A stretch of 39,597 nt of DNA from Tritrichomonas foetus (taxonomy: Eukaryota > Parabasalia > Tritrichomonadida > Tritrichomonadidae), in assembly GCA_001839685.1 (NCBI GenBank), contig MLAK01001008.1, positions 1 through 39,597 on the forward strand, in the 5' to 3' direction. Each line of letters opens with the position of its first letter. Within the stretch, counting starts at the first letter, position 1. A program made the position numbers and the translations under genes. This document shows positions 29,635 through 38,479 of this stretch, in pieces. Below the pieces are notes generated by a model. That model had not been told where the DNA came from and ran no database searches. It saw only the letters and a list, made by a program, of their open reading frames with translations.

Positions 29635-30501
29635 TCAAAAACAATCAGCATAATCTTCTTTAAATGGGCAAATATTTTGACATGAAATTAATGATTGGTT
29701 GTAATAATTATGTTTTAACTCTTGTCGTGCTTTACATATTGTAAATAATGATTTAGGATCTTCAAAAATGTTTTCTTGTCTAAAAATCTCAAATGTAATG
29801 TCAATTTTTTTGAGAATTGATTTTCTTTTAAAGCTATCAAGAAGTGGAATCAACATATTCCATTGTGGAAATACCAGAAATATTTTGTTGATTGGTTTAA
29901 TTTTATTATCAAGTGAATTATCTGGTGAATGATCTTGTGCATTATGGTTAGTTATATTAAAGTTCTTTGTATTTGTTTCTTCTTTTTCTTTTATTTTATC
30001 GAACTCTTCTTTATTTTTAGCTTTGCTTCCTTTTTCATTTTTCGCTTCTTTTGTTTTTAATTTCATGAATTCATCAAAATATTGTAATTTTTCGATATCG
30101 AATTTTGTTTGCTTTTCTTCCTCCTCAACAATTGACCTGTCATTGGGAATGCTTGTTGTTTGTGCCTCCAGAAAAGTATCAATGTTGGAAGAAAATAACT
30201 CAGCAAGAAAATCTGTGTCATACGGAAACCCTACTATTTCAGATTTAGTTGCATCACTTTTTAAAAAGTCAATTAATTTCCTATTAACTTCATAATAATG
30301 AAATTTCCCTGCTAATTTGCTGTTAAGATTTGAAGAAAGATGATCATACGATTGTTTTAAGAATTCTGAATGTTCTGCTTGAAATTCTTGGTTAAACTTC
30401 AAAGTTGGGAAAAATGTGCCATCCTCACTTTCATGTTGTAGAACTGTTTGCTTATGATCTTGTGTTTTCTGAAGATGTCTCTCTTGACTCCGAGGCAGCA
30501 T
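29635..30501 (-). CDS. Crinkler/RHS-type protein, 5' part, ending at an in-frame TGA
   Basis: 288 codons from the ATG at 30499-30501 to TGA at 29635-29637. A TCATAA initiator-like site lies about 30 nt upstream and an in-frame TAG stops any longer start. The N-terminal half is helical and polar; residues about 150-200 are a lysine/glutamate-rich linker (KTKEAKNEKGSKAKNKEEFD). The last part has INKIFLVFPQWNMLIPLLDS, a globular stretch. I see no signal peptide and no LFLAK-type Crinkler header. The end CPFKEDYADCF does not look like a natural C-terminus, and the next codons continue in the same frame into the P-loop part, so this is best read as the front of one gene of about 1,140 codons carrying a single stop. 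Confidence 0.65.
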   Translation of the reverse strand: MLPRSQERHLQKTQDHKQTVLQHESEDGTFFPTLKFNQEFQAEHSEFLKQSYDHLSSNLNSKLAGKFHYYEVNRKLIDFLKSDATKSEIVGFPYDTDFLAELFSSNIDTFLEAQTTSIPNDRSIVEEEEKQTKFDIEKLQYFDEFMKLKTKEAKNEKGSKAKNKEEFDKIKEKEETNTKNFNITNHNAQDHSPDNSLDNKIKPINKIFLVFPQWNMLIPLLDSFKRKSILKKIDITFEIFRQENIFEDPKSLFTICKARQELKHNYYNQSLISCQNICPFKEDYADCF

Positions 30502-31200
30502 GCTGCTGCACAAAAATCTCCCTACTTTTTTATGAACGCGTCACTTTTTGTCATATTTCGTCAAAAGGAGCCTCTTCAGTCAGGACAAACCTGGACTATA
30601 TGGCTGAGGAAAATAACCAAAGGTTTATCTCAGAACATAACATAAGGTAATGTCAAAAGATTCGCGAGTGTTTCAAAGCACTTCAAACCCCACAAAAAGC
30701 ATTTTTTGATATTGATCAACATGAAAAGTTGTGAACCAAAATTCAATTTCATATATTATAAATCGCTTTTTTAATATTATTTTGGACCTATTACATATTA
30801 CATAATACTTTCCTTCTTGTTCTCTCAGTATTGTTAATAATATCAAAATGTTTTGACTATTATGGATCCATAATAGTAAGTTGTAAACTGATTCCAAAAA
30901 ATGGATAGTTTTATTGAAGAAAAAATAATAAACTTTTGTGTTGATCGTACTTTCCATTTGTTGGAACTAGTAACAAATTGAATAGATAGGAGATGAGTTA
31001 CAGACTCTTACTTCCATTATCAAGAAAAGTAATAATTGACAATAATGGTTATATTTTCAATAATATCTTTGATGGGGGAAAGTAATTTCCTTAAAAAACC
31101 ACCATAATAAATTGTGATATGTTATATAAAATTGAGAATTAAAGTTTTATAATTCGCTTTTAGTAAAATAACAATAAAGAAATAACGAAAAGAAGAAAAA
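30502..31200. other. Intergenic region upstream of the Crinkler/RHS-type gene
   Basis: About 700 bases. The first 150 (to about 30,650) are GC-richer than the rest and hold the presumed promoter. A 94-codon ATG frame on the minus strand (30673-30957) is hydrophobic and AT-driven; it could be chance or a relic. The remainder is featureless AT-rich sequence. Confidence 0.4.
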
Positions 31201-32478
31201 TCATCTAGTGTACATCAGTGGGATTTGATCGGAATATCTTTTTGTTCTACAGCAACTACAAATCACAAAAACCAAACAGACTGCAAGTAAAAAAGTAGCA
31301 CCACCTGAAATAATCAAATTTTTGCTGAAATCAAATTGAAATTGGGATTTCTCGGTTGGAATCAAATCCCAACACTGTTGGGTAATCCCATAATTCTGCG
31401 TTGTATAATTTTCTTGACCAAATTTGTTTCCAGAATAAATGGTTACAGCTGAAAATTTGTTTCTCACTTCCCTTTCATTTGCAAGACTAAAAGTACAGTC
31501 ACTTATTGTTGTTTTCAATGATGTATACATGTTTATGTCATCGTGTATAAAAGCTGAGTCTTTGAAATGTACAGTTGATCCTGTTTTTGTTGATTCAATT
31601 AAACGACCACTAAATTTATTCTCGAGAAAAACATCCGATTCAAAATGGTAATCGAAAACTTTATAAACCTTGTGAGAAAATGAAAAGAAAAACTCGCCTG
31701 AATTCTGAGAAAAGAAACAAAAAGAAAGACTAATTTGTGAAAAATCAACAGAAATTGAGATTCCATTTTGGTTATTTGTAATATTTGATGATTTAATGAT
31801 ATCTTTAGCAGAATGAACACTTTCTATTGTTGAGTTAAGCTTTGAATTTGAAAGAAGAACATATTCAAGGAAAAAAACACCATTTGAATGAGAATAAAAC
31901 GCTGAGTTTCCACATTTGTCAATACAGCAATTCTTGCAATACAATTTTTTGGTAATGCAATAGAAAGCATCACCTTTTTTTGAATAGCAATCAGAAAAAC
32001 CAGAATTGAGAATTGTGAGATCAACATTTGAGTTTTCATTAACAATTTTCATGGCTCCACCCTCTTCTTGTGATTTACATCTTAAAAACAAACAATGATC
32101 AATTGTGATTGAATTTACGTTTTCTTTCTGAATATATGTCTGTGAATATGTTCGATCTTTCAAATTCAAATCTGAGTCCAAATAGATTGCTGTATTAAAA
32201 ATTCTGGAAAATTTCACCTTGGAAAGATACGAATGCGTCATTTTATGTGAATAAATTATCGATGCATAAATGTCTGAAAATTGAGAAGAGTATATACTGA
32301 GTGATTCGTGACTGGCAAACATCGGCGATGGATTCATAAAATCAGCAGCAAAAAGAGCGAGTATCGTATAGTTCATCATTTTTCCAATTGAAGGGAATCG
32401 CAATGAAAATTCGACCAAATATGTAATGAATGTGACTGTGCATAAAATCATTTCACCACTATATTTGGTTTCATTCAT
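31201..32478 (-). CDS. Pmp-like type I surface membrane protein
   Basis: 425 residues from the first ATG. A better start may be the ATG at 32379 (residue 34), which puts MNYTILALFAADF at the front as a signal peptide and has TCATTG and TCAATT upstream. The outer part consists of beta-helix-like repeats with cysteines, for example DHCLFLRCKSQEEGGAMKIV and NSGFSDCYSKKGDAF, the 'F--C-S--GGA' pattern of polymorphic membrane protein-like (Pmp) surface proteins of trichomonads. Near the end is one membrane helix (about 387-407), then SCCRTKRYSDQIPLMYTR: cysteines suitable for palmitoylation and DQIPLM, close to an acidic dileucine sorting signal (inference). It is probably a cell-surface or endosomal protein; the ligand is unknown. 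Confidence 0.75.
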   Translation of the reverse strand: MNETKYSGEMILCTVTFITYLVEFSLRFPSIGKMMNYTILALFAADFMNPSPMFASHESLSIYSSQFSDIYASIIYSHKMTHSYLSKVKFSRIFNTAIYLDSDLNLKDRTYSQTYIQKENVNSITIDHCLFLRCKSQEEGGAMKIVNENSNVDLTILNSGFSDCYSKKGDAFYCITKKLYCKNCCIDKCGNSAFYSHSNGVFFLEYVLLSNSKLNSTIESVHSAKDIIKSSNITNNQNGISISVDFSQISLSFCFFSQNSGEFFFSFSHKVYKVFDYHFESDVFLENKFSGRLIESTKTGSTVHFKDSAFIHDDINMYTSLKTTISDCTFSLANEREVRNKFSAVTIYSGNKFGQENYTTQNYGITQQCWDLIPTEKSQFQFDFSKNLIISGGATFLLAVCLVFVICSCCRTKRYSDQIPLMYTR

Positions 32479-32682
32479 TCAATTAACAGCCAAATATATT
32501 ATCAAACAAATTTTTATTTGAATGCCATATCAATATCATTGAAAAATTTTCTGATCCTCTTTGAGGACAACAAGATTGAGAGATTTTGACCAAACTTGAT
32601 CATAAAAAATTGAAGGACCATTTATATTCTTAAAAATATAATCATTTTTCAATTGAAAGAAAATAACGTTATTTCATAGTCA

Positions 32683-33318
32683 ATGCTGAATCTTTCTTCT
32701 TCGGTCAATTCCGCATCTTTAACACAATTTCAATCCACAGCTCCGTCATCATCGACATCTGTGGCCGATTATGGCCTCAAAAACAATCAAGACACGCCTT
32801 TTGCACAACAATTTAATTATCATTTACAAGATTTAGAAATTAAAAGGAGGAACATTCCTTTGAAACCAGACGGAAAACTAAAAGTTCATCTCCCTGACAT
32901 CTCCTTCATCGAAGTAGACTATAACCGCCGAGAAACAGTCGAAATTTTTCGCGCCCGAATTCAAGATATGATCAAAGATAAACTCAAAGTCAGCGAATAT
33001 TACATAGTATCACCGCGAGGAACTATCGAAGATGGAATGACACTTGATGAGTACTTTCTGACACCTGGAAGTGATATTTTATTAATTCGGAAAGGAATCA
33101 AAAACAGAAGCCACCTGGCAAACCGTCGATTTTGGATTAAATCGAGAGAAGCAAAGGAAAGAGGTGATCCACGCCCATCAACAACTTCACTTTCCTTGCC
33201 AAAATTAAACACAAGACAAAGGCGCGTCACGCCGTATGATACATCCATCACTCAAGAGATGGAAATTAAAAATAAAGAAATTATGCGCAGGAAAAGGATG
33301 AATATTCTATATAGTTGA
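32683..33318 (+). CDS. Small ubiquitin-fold protein
   Basis: 211 residues. A serine/threonine-rich front (1-40) is followed by a helical linker, then one ubiquitin-like fold at about 65-140: KLKVHLPDISFIEVDYNRRE, TVEIFRARIQDMIKDKLKV, PRGTIEDGMTLDEYF, GSDILLIRKG. A basic tail (140-211) contains RRKRMNILYS. There is no LRGG, so it is not a processed modifier. Short TCATAG (7 nt) and TCATTTTTC (39 nt) motifs precede the ATG; which is used is unclear. It is divergent from the Pmp-like gene 204 bp away. Function is unknown; it is the second intact ubiquitin-fold gene in the window. Confidence 0.7.
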   Translation: MLNLSSSVNSASLTQFQSTAPSSSTSVADYGLKNNQDTPFAQQFNYHLQDLEIKRRNIPLKPDGKLKVHLPDISFIEVDYNRRETVEIFRARIQDMIKDKLKVSEYYIVSPRGTIEDGMTLDEYFLTPGSDILLIRKGIKNRSHLANRRFWIKSREAKERGDPRPSTTSLSLPKLNTRQRRVTPYDTSITQEMEIKNKEIMRRKRMNILYS

Positions 33319-33428
33319 TTTGAAATTGTTTTTGAAGCGCTTTTTATGTGTAAATGTTTGTATTTTCTTTTTCTTTAAAATATTTTTTTTATTCTTTTTG
33401 CAGCTCACCTTTCTCAATAATATTATCG

Positions 33429-33522
33429 AATAAATCAATATAGAATAAATCAATATAGAATAAATTGATATAGAATAAATCATTATAGAATAAATCATTA
33501 TAGAATAGATCAATATAGAATA
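33429..33522. repeat. 15-bp tandem repeat, six copies
   Basis: Units of the type AATAAATCAATATAG start at 33429, 33444, 33459, 33474, 33489 and 33504, with one- to three-base differences, ending in a partial AATA. Because the unit is a multiple of three, it creates a spurious repetitive frame (IYSI-like) on the minus strand. It lies 110 bp after the stop of the ubiquitin-fold gene. Confidence 0.95.
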
Positions 33523-33759
33523 ATGAAATGAAAAAAAAATGACTTTTAATAACATGAGATTAGATTTGAGAATCGATATCAGAGAGGCATTGCTCCAATT
33601 GATTTCTTTTGATATTGTTGCTAACAATTCTAAAGCTTTCTTGTCAATGAGCTTTCATGCCTCGTGTTGATCAACAGCAATTTTACTCAACAGTGCAATG
33701 GATGATAATGTATAAAGGATTCAATCAATAATTATCTAAATTAAACCAATATCCTTCAA

Positions 33760-34300
33760 CTAAATGATATTCAAGCAATTGTGTGATATTGAATTTTGAC
33801 TCTGTGGTTGAATCATACTATTTTCACATGTGGAACCTCCTCCTCTTAAGTTAAGTACCAAATATACAATACATCCATCTTGAATACCATTATTATCCAA
33901 TGTATTGTCATTTTTCAATTGCTTTCCATCGAATATTATTATTTCAAATATATCAATTGGAGTGGATTCTTGATCAAATATTTTGTCCTAAGATCTGCGA
34001 TTGTATCCATGGATTAACAAACAATGAAAACTGTTGTCCAGACAATCTTTTAACATGAATTTCCAATAATTTAGAGTTTGGATCATGAATTAATTGTAAA
34101 GGTGCACTAATATTAAGTTTAAGAATTTGTTCTCTTAATAATTTTGTGGCGGTTCCATAGGTTAATGAATATGGGAAAATTGTAGAAGGATTACTATAAT
34201 TATTTGTCTAGCAAATTTTATATCATCAAGCGTATCAATGTTAATGTGATATTATGGTGAACAATAATGGGAATGATTCAATATGACAAGTTCAATTTGG
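33760..34300 (-). pseudogene. Ubiquitin/tandem-UBL gene, broken
   Basis: Reading the minus strand across frames gives a degraded UBL protein. The last domain (about 34,005 down to 33,836) reads DTIADLRTKIFDQESTPIDI, FDGKQLKNDNTLDNNGIQDG, IVYLVLNLRGGGST, matching ubiquitin's 'DTIENVKAKIQDKEGIPP...GKQLEDGRTLSDYNIQ...LVLRLRGG' block by block. In front, in another frame, are YSLTYGTATKLLREQIL and KLLEIHVKRLSGQQFSLFV, the first strands of that domain and the end of a previous one, and before those NIDTLDDIKFA. Lesions visible: TAA at 34252-34254, frame changes near 34210 and 34008. After LRGGG an extra tail runs to TAG at 33760-33762. I conclude this is a pseudogene of a ubiquitin-domain protein; sequencing errors cannot be excluded, but three lesions make that unlikely. 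Confidence 0.75.
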
Positions 34301-34388
34301 AACTATCACCAAAAATGAGATTATTACTGACTGAGCAATGACGTGTAAAAGGCATATATTTACAGTACATTATACAAAACTAAAGAAA

Positions 34389-37300
34389 TTATTTTCTCGC
34401 TTTCACTGATTTAACAACATTTTTAGGGGAATACTGATCCTCATATTGTCCAGTAATGTGTTTGTTTGAGACTCTGGTTTGTCTTGGAACAGGAAACTCC
34501 CAAGAAGCATCAGTATTTTCAATAGGCCCTTTAATAGTAGGCGACAATTTTCCGACTTTCAAATCAGGGGCTTCAGTATGGATTGCCCCAGGTTTCTTGC
34601 CTGGCGACATTGAACCATTTAAGAAAGCACTTATGTCATTAAATTCTTCTGGTTCTGATTCGCTGTAGCTGCTTCCTTCAGATAAAGATGATATAACAAC
34701 TTCGGAGTTTTGGTCAAGAATGATTGTTTCATAACGGATTGGCGACTTGGGTGGACTTGGTTTTAATATTTTTGGATTTCTTTTTGTTGGTGTTTCATTT
34801 TTATCAGCTTTAGCATTTTTGGATATTTTATTGCGTTTTTCGCTTTTAGAGGTTTTATTGGAATGTTGAGGGATTAATGCCTTTTGTTGTGCTTTGATTT
34901 TGCTGTTTGATTTGGGTGTTGTGAAAATTTTTGAACTATCTTCGTCACTTTCGTCTTTAATTAAAACATTCACATTTTCAACTTTGACCTCATCTTCATC
35001 TTTGACGTTTTCATAATCGTTATGTGTGTTTTTATTTGGTGAAATTTTCGCGATTTTTTTGGTATCGATTATATTGTCATTAGATACTTTATGTTTGTCA
35101 TTGAGTTTGTTTTCAGGTTTGTTATATGAATTTGGCATTTGTTTGCCGTTTTTGCGTGATTTGTTGACTTTTTCTGAATCTACTTGGTGATTTTTTGTGA
35201 TCTTTTCTAATTTTGGCATATTTCCAAATAAACTTGGTTTATTTTCAGTTTCAAAATCTTCTTTAAAATCCAATTTAACATTTCGTTCAATAATTTGATT
35301 TCTCTTTCTATTTGTTGATCTTCTAGAAGGTTGAGACTCAGATTCACTTGACGCAGTTGTCGTTACAGTTGTTGTTGTTGAATCCTCATTTGGATCCATT
35401 ATCAGTTCATCTGAAGAAGAAAGAAAATTTAATTCATGTAATTTTATTTCCTTCATTTTTTTAAGAGCCTTTTGAATTTGGGAATTGTTATATTTTGATG
35501 GTTTTGATTTTGTTTTTTCTTCTTTTTCAAAGATAAAGTTTTTCTTTTCAGCATTTTTCTTTCCACTTGCTGAAGATGATAATGTATGATTTTCTTCTTT
35601 GATAAGTGGCAAAGGTGATTTTCCATGATCATCAAGGTCTTTATCTCCTTCTCCACTGTCAAGATTATCGTTAAATTGAACGCCTTTTTGAATTATTTCC
35701 ATTTGGAAATCCTCATGATCACTTCCTTTTCGATCTCTGAGGTCTTCCTTCGAACTCGATGTATTATTTGATGATTTACTGTCAGAATTCTTGGAGCTGT
35801 TATTTGATTTATCATTATTTTTGGGTTGATCATTTACAATAATGTTGGCGTCAATCAGGATACTGTTTTCATTAATTGATGTGTAATTTCCAGAAAGTTT
35901 TTCTTCAAGTTTTTCATCGAGGTATTGTGGGAAACTTCCGTCAAAATGAGAATAAAATACTTCAAATGGACGATTGAAAAAAGAATTTGGATCGTTTTCT
36001 ATTGTAGGTGGCCTACTTATTCTCATTGATCCACCACGATTTTTAAATACACTCGCAAGATTTCTAAATGATGATCTTTTATTAGCTTGGACTTTTTGAG
36101 AAACTGGTAATTCTGCATCATCATGTGCAACTCGGATTGGTTTTGGTGGTAAAATACTATGTTCTCCTTCTGCAACACACTTGATCTTGATTTTAAGGTT
36201 TTCGACATATTCAGGTGAAATGTCAAAGAAACTCAACAACTTTTCAATATCTTCACGAGGATAAGAAATTTTAATTCTTCGTCGAGCTTTTATTAATTCT
36301 GAAATAAACTCATCTAAAACACCCGTTGATGAAATTTCGCTGTTGTCAAAACAAATAGTTTTAATTGATTTGTTATTTAATAGTAAATCAAGAAGACTAT
36401 GAATGCCTTCGTCCAATATCATATTATTTGAAACATCTAAATAATGAAGACGGTTTAATTTCTTTAATGATTCACATATAGAAATTATTTCATCACCGAT
36501 TTCATTTCCACGTGTTCCTGATAGAACCAAATGAGTTAAACCGACAAATCTTGGAAGAATCTTACAGAATTTAATAATTGGTTGTTTAACATAGACAGAA
36601 AAGACGCCCTTAAGGAATAAAACATGAAGATCAACATTTTTCACTAAAAATTCCATCAAATTTTCATGAATTTGATTATTATTCCATGAAAATTCTGTTA
36701 AAAAGCCAGCGGGTATTGATTTCACCATTTCAAATGTTAGGGAATAATCATTATCACTAATCTTTAAGCTATCACAATGTAACTTAAGACCATTGTCAGA
36801 GTCGGAACGTAAAATAGCTTCAAAGAAATCGGGAAATGTAGTTTCTTCCCATTTCATATCATTTATATATAAGCAATCTAAATCTGATGGTAAAGAAATA
36901 TTATGTGGAAATTTTTCTGTGCATATATTTGATGACAGATCAAGATATTTAAGATGCAAGTTGCTTTCATATAAAACTTTAATTACAGATGTAATTTCTA
37001 AATTGCAGTACTTCAAAGATAGAACTTGAATATTATTTAAAGCGGGAATTAATATAGGAAAATCTAAGTCAATTGTCTTATCAAGAGCCAGATATCGAAC
37101 AGAGTTTAAGGCACCTTTGTTAAAAAGGTTTGTTATTCTTTTGGTTGGTGAAATCCCGCTTAAAACCAGAGAATTTAATTGTTCATTTTGTGAATTGGAA
37201 AATAATTTTTGAATTTGTTCTAAGTTTTTATTTGAAAAATCAACTGCGTTCATAAAAGAGAGACCTTTCAAGTGAATGTTTGAAGATTTCTTAAGACTAT

Positions 37301-38054
37301 CAATAAAACTGTGAAAATCTTTAGAATTTTGAGAAATTCCGCATTTGAAGACTAAAAATGAAACATTGGTTGTTTTATCATCATAAATTTCTGAAAGTGC
37401 TTTAAAAATTTTACTGCCGTCAATTAATTTAGGGAAAATGTAGGTCTTAATATTTGGCACAACTCGAATTGTTTCTAAAATAGAATCCAAATAATTTTTA
37501 ACATCATCTTTTGAAAGCTTATACCAATTTTGTTGTGTTGTTAAAGCTATTCGAAGTTTATCATATGATCCAAATTCCTTTGTGCTCTTACCTTGTTTTC
37601 CAATAATTGTTCCGCACCTTGAAAGTGCACCTTTTGGATTGATTGAAATACAGTGATAGTTTTCTAAATTCAGTTTGTCAACTTCGTCAACTGTTAATGT
37701 TCTTAAAATAATTTCATTGATAATATTTGCAATGCTTGGAGTCTCGTCAGATACAAATCTAAATATGGATTCACGAAAAGTTAAATTGATTCGAGCGGTA
37801 TTGAATTTAAACGAAGTGACATCACACCAGTAATTTGTACGAACCACTTCGAGAGTATCACCTTCTTTGAAATACGTTATAAATTGATCGGTAATAATTA
37901 AAATTCGTTTCGCTTGGCCTTTTCGATTGTCGTGTTGTTTCATAACAAAACCTGAGTAGAGCACACTGGTGCCCATCTCTTCACATCTGTGGATAGCTTG
38001 CTTTAATGGATCTTCCATCAAATGTTTGGAATTGAATACTTCATAGAAAATCAT
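34389..38054 (-). CDS. PH-like plus leucine-rich repeat protein, CARMIL-like
   Basis: 1,221 residues. Residues about 30-120 form a PH-like fold (KRILIITDQFITYFKEGDTL). Residues about 210-640 are ribonuclease-inhibitor-type LRRs, for example LNSLVLSGISPTKRITNLF, LKYLDLSSNICTEKF and LNRLHYLDVSNNMILDEG. From about 650 to the end the chain is serine-, asparagine- and lysine-rich and looks disordered, including a threonine run (TTTTVTTT). This order is that of CARMIL, the membrane-associated regulator of actin capping protein. The capping-protein-binding motif is not clear; the nearest text, LIPQHSNKTSKSEKR, does not fit well. CARMIL-like is therefore a fold-level call. The ATG at 38054 has TCACTTC 18 nt upstream; M13 is an alternative. 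Confidence 0.75.
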   Translation of the reverse strand: MIFYEVFNSKHLMEDPLKQAIHRCEEMGTSVLYSGFVMKQHDNRKGQAKRILIITDQFITYFKEGDTLEVVRTNYWCDVTSFKFNTARINLTFRESIFRFVSDETPSIANIINEIILRTLTVDEVDKLNLENYHCISINPKGALSRCGTIIGKQGKSTKEFGSYDKLRIALTTQQNWYKLSKDDVKNYLDSILETIRVVPNIKTYIFPKLIDGSKIFKALSEIYDDKTTNVSFLVFKCGISQNSKDFHSFIDSLKKSSNIHLKGLSFMNAVDFSNKNLEQIQKLFSNSQNEQLNSLVLSGISPTKRITNLFNKGALNSVRYLALDKTIDLDFPILIPALNNIQVLSLKYCNLEITSVIKVLYESNLHLKYLDLSSNICTEKFPHNISLPSDLDCLYINDMKWEETTFPDFFEAILRSDSDNGLKLHCDSLKISDNDYSLTFEMVKSIPAGFLTEFSWNNNQIHENLMEFLVKNVDLHVLFLKGVFSVYVKQPIIKFCKILPRFVGLTHLVLSGTRGNEIGDEIISICESLKKLNRLHYLDVSNNMILDEGIHSLLDLLLNNKSIKTICFDNSEISSTGVLDEFISELIKARRRIKISYPREDIEKLLSFFDISPEYVENLKIKIKCVAEGEHSILPPKPIRVAHDDAELPVSQKVQANKRSSFRNLASVFKNRGGSMRISRPPTIENDPNSFFNRPFEVFYSHFDGSFPQYLDEKLEEKLSGNYTSINENSILIDANIIVNDQPKNNDKSNNSSKNSDSKSSNNTSSSKEDLRDRKGSDHEDFQMEIIQKGVQFNDNLDSGEGDKDLDDHGKSPLPLIKEENHTLSSSASGKKNAEKKNFIFEKEEKTKSKPSKYNNSQIQKALKKMKEIKLHELNFLSSSDELIMDPNEDSTTTTVTTTASSESESQPSRRSTNRKRNQIIERNVKLDFKEDFETENKPSLFGNMPKLEKITKNHQVDSEKVNKSRKNGKQMPNSYNKPENKLNDKHKVSNDNIIDTKKIAKISPNKNTHNDYENVKDEDEVKVENVNVLIKDESDEDSSKIFTTPKSNSKIKAQQKALIPQHSNKTSKSEKRNKISKNAKADKNETPTKRNPKILKPSPPKSPIRYETIILDQNSEVVISSLSEGSSYSESEPEEFNDISAFLNGSMSPGKKPGAIHTEAPDLKVGKLSPTIKGPIENTDASWEFPVPRQTRVSNKHITGQYEDQYSPKNVVKSVKARK

Positions 38055-38067
38055 GTTTGAATTTTCT

Positions 38068-38074
38068 GAAGTGA
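38068..38074 (-). promoter_or_regulatory. Initiator-like motif TCACTTC
   Basis: The minus strand reads TCACTTC, with its A 18 nt before the ATG at 38054. It supports the longer start of the CARMIL-like gene. Confidence 0.45.
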
Positions 38075-38452
38075 TAACGGTATTTTATTTGAAATGAACT
38101 ACTCATGATCATTCTCACCACTAATCCAGAAGCTCTATTATGGCGCTAATGTAATTAATCACGTATAATACCTTAATAGTCTATAAATAATGATATTGCA
38201 TCTCTAAATATTCATAAGAGAAGGAGGAAAAGAGTGAAGACAAATTTAAATTGCATATTCAACTTTTTCCATATTTATATGTCCATTCATTCTATGCGTA
38301 AGACCATATAAAAACGGAAAAAATGAAAAAATAAGATTCGATGTAATGTTCAATGTTTAAATGGTCATTAAGAATAGATTACGATAATATGGCCGTATAT
38401 ATATATAGAATTTTCCAATCTTAAAAACACACAAATATTTGTTTACTTTTCA
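38075..38452. other. Divergent intergenic region
   Basis: About 380 AT-rich bases with a TA dinucleotide run near 38,396-38,406. No RNA gene or coding relic is seen. It is presumably a shared promoter region. Confidence 0.45.
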
Positions 38453-38460
38453 TCATTCCA
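38453..38460 (+). promoter_or_regulatory. Initiator-like motif TCATTCCA
   Basis: TCATTCCA, with its A 25 nt before the ATG at 38480; the same octamer precedes the tandem ubiquitin-fold gene at 15987. Confidence 0.5.
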
Positions 38461-38479
38461 TTTTTGTCAAAGGGTTGTC

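Noticed and set aside
29635..29637. TGA as a selenocysteine codon
   Set aside because: No SECIS-like hairpin was recognised and the family has no known selenoproteins; pseudogene, readthrough or error are simpler.
30405..30650. 81-codon plus-strand frame overlapping the start of the Crinkler/RHS-type gene
   Set aside because: It lies antisense to a better-supported gene and has no family features.
30673..30957. 94-codon ATG frame on the minus strand upstream of the Crinkler/RHS-type gene
   Set aside because: Composition follows the AT bias, with no domain or homology that I can see.
33307..33627. 106-codon minus-strand frame with repeated YSI
   Set aside because: It is produced by the 15-bp tandem repeat, whose unit is divisible by three.
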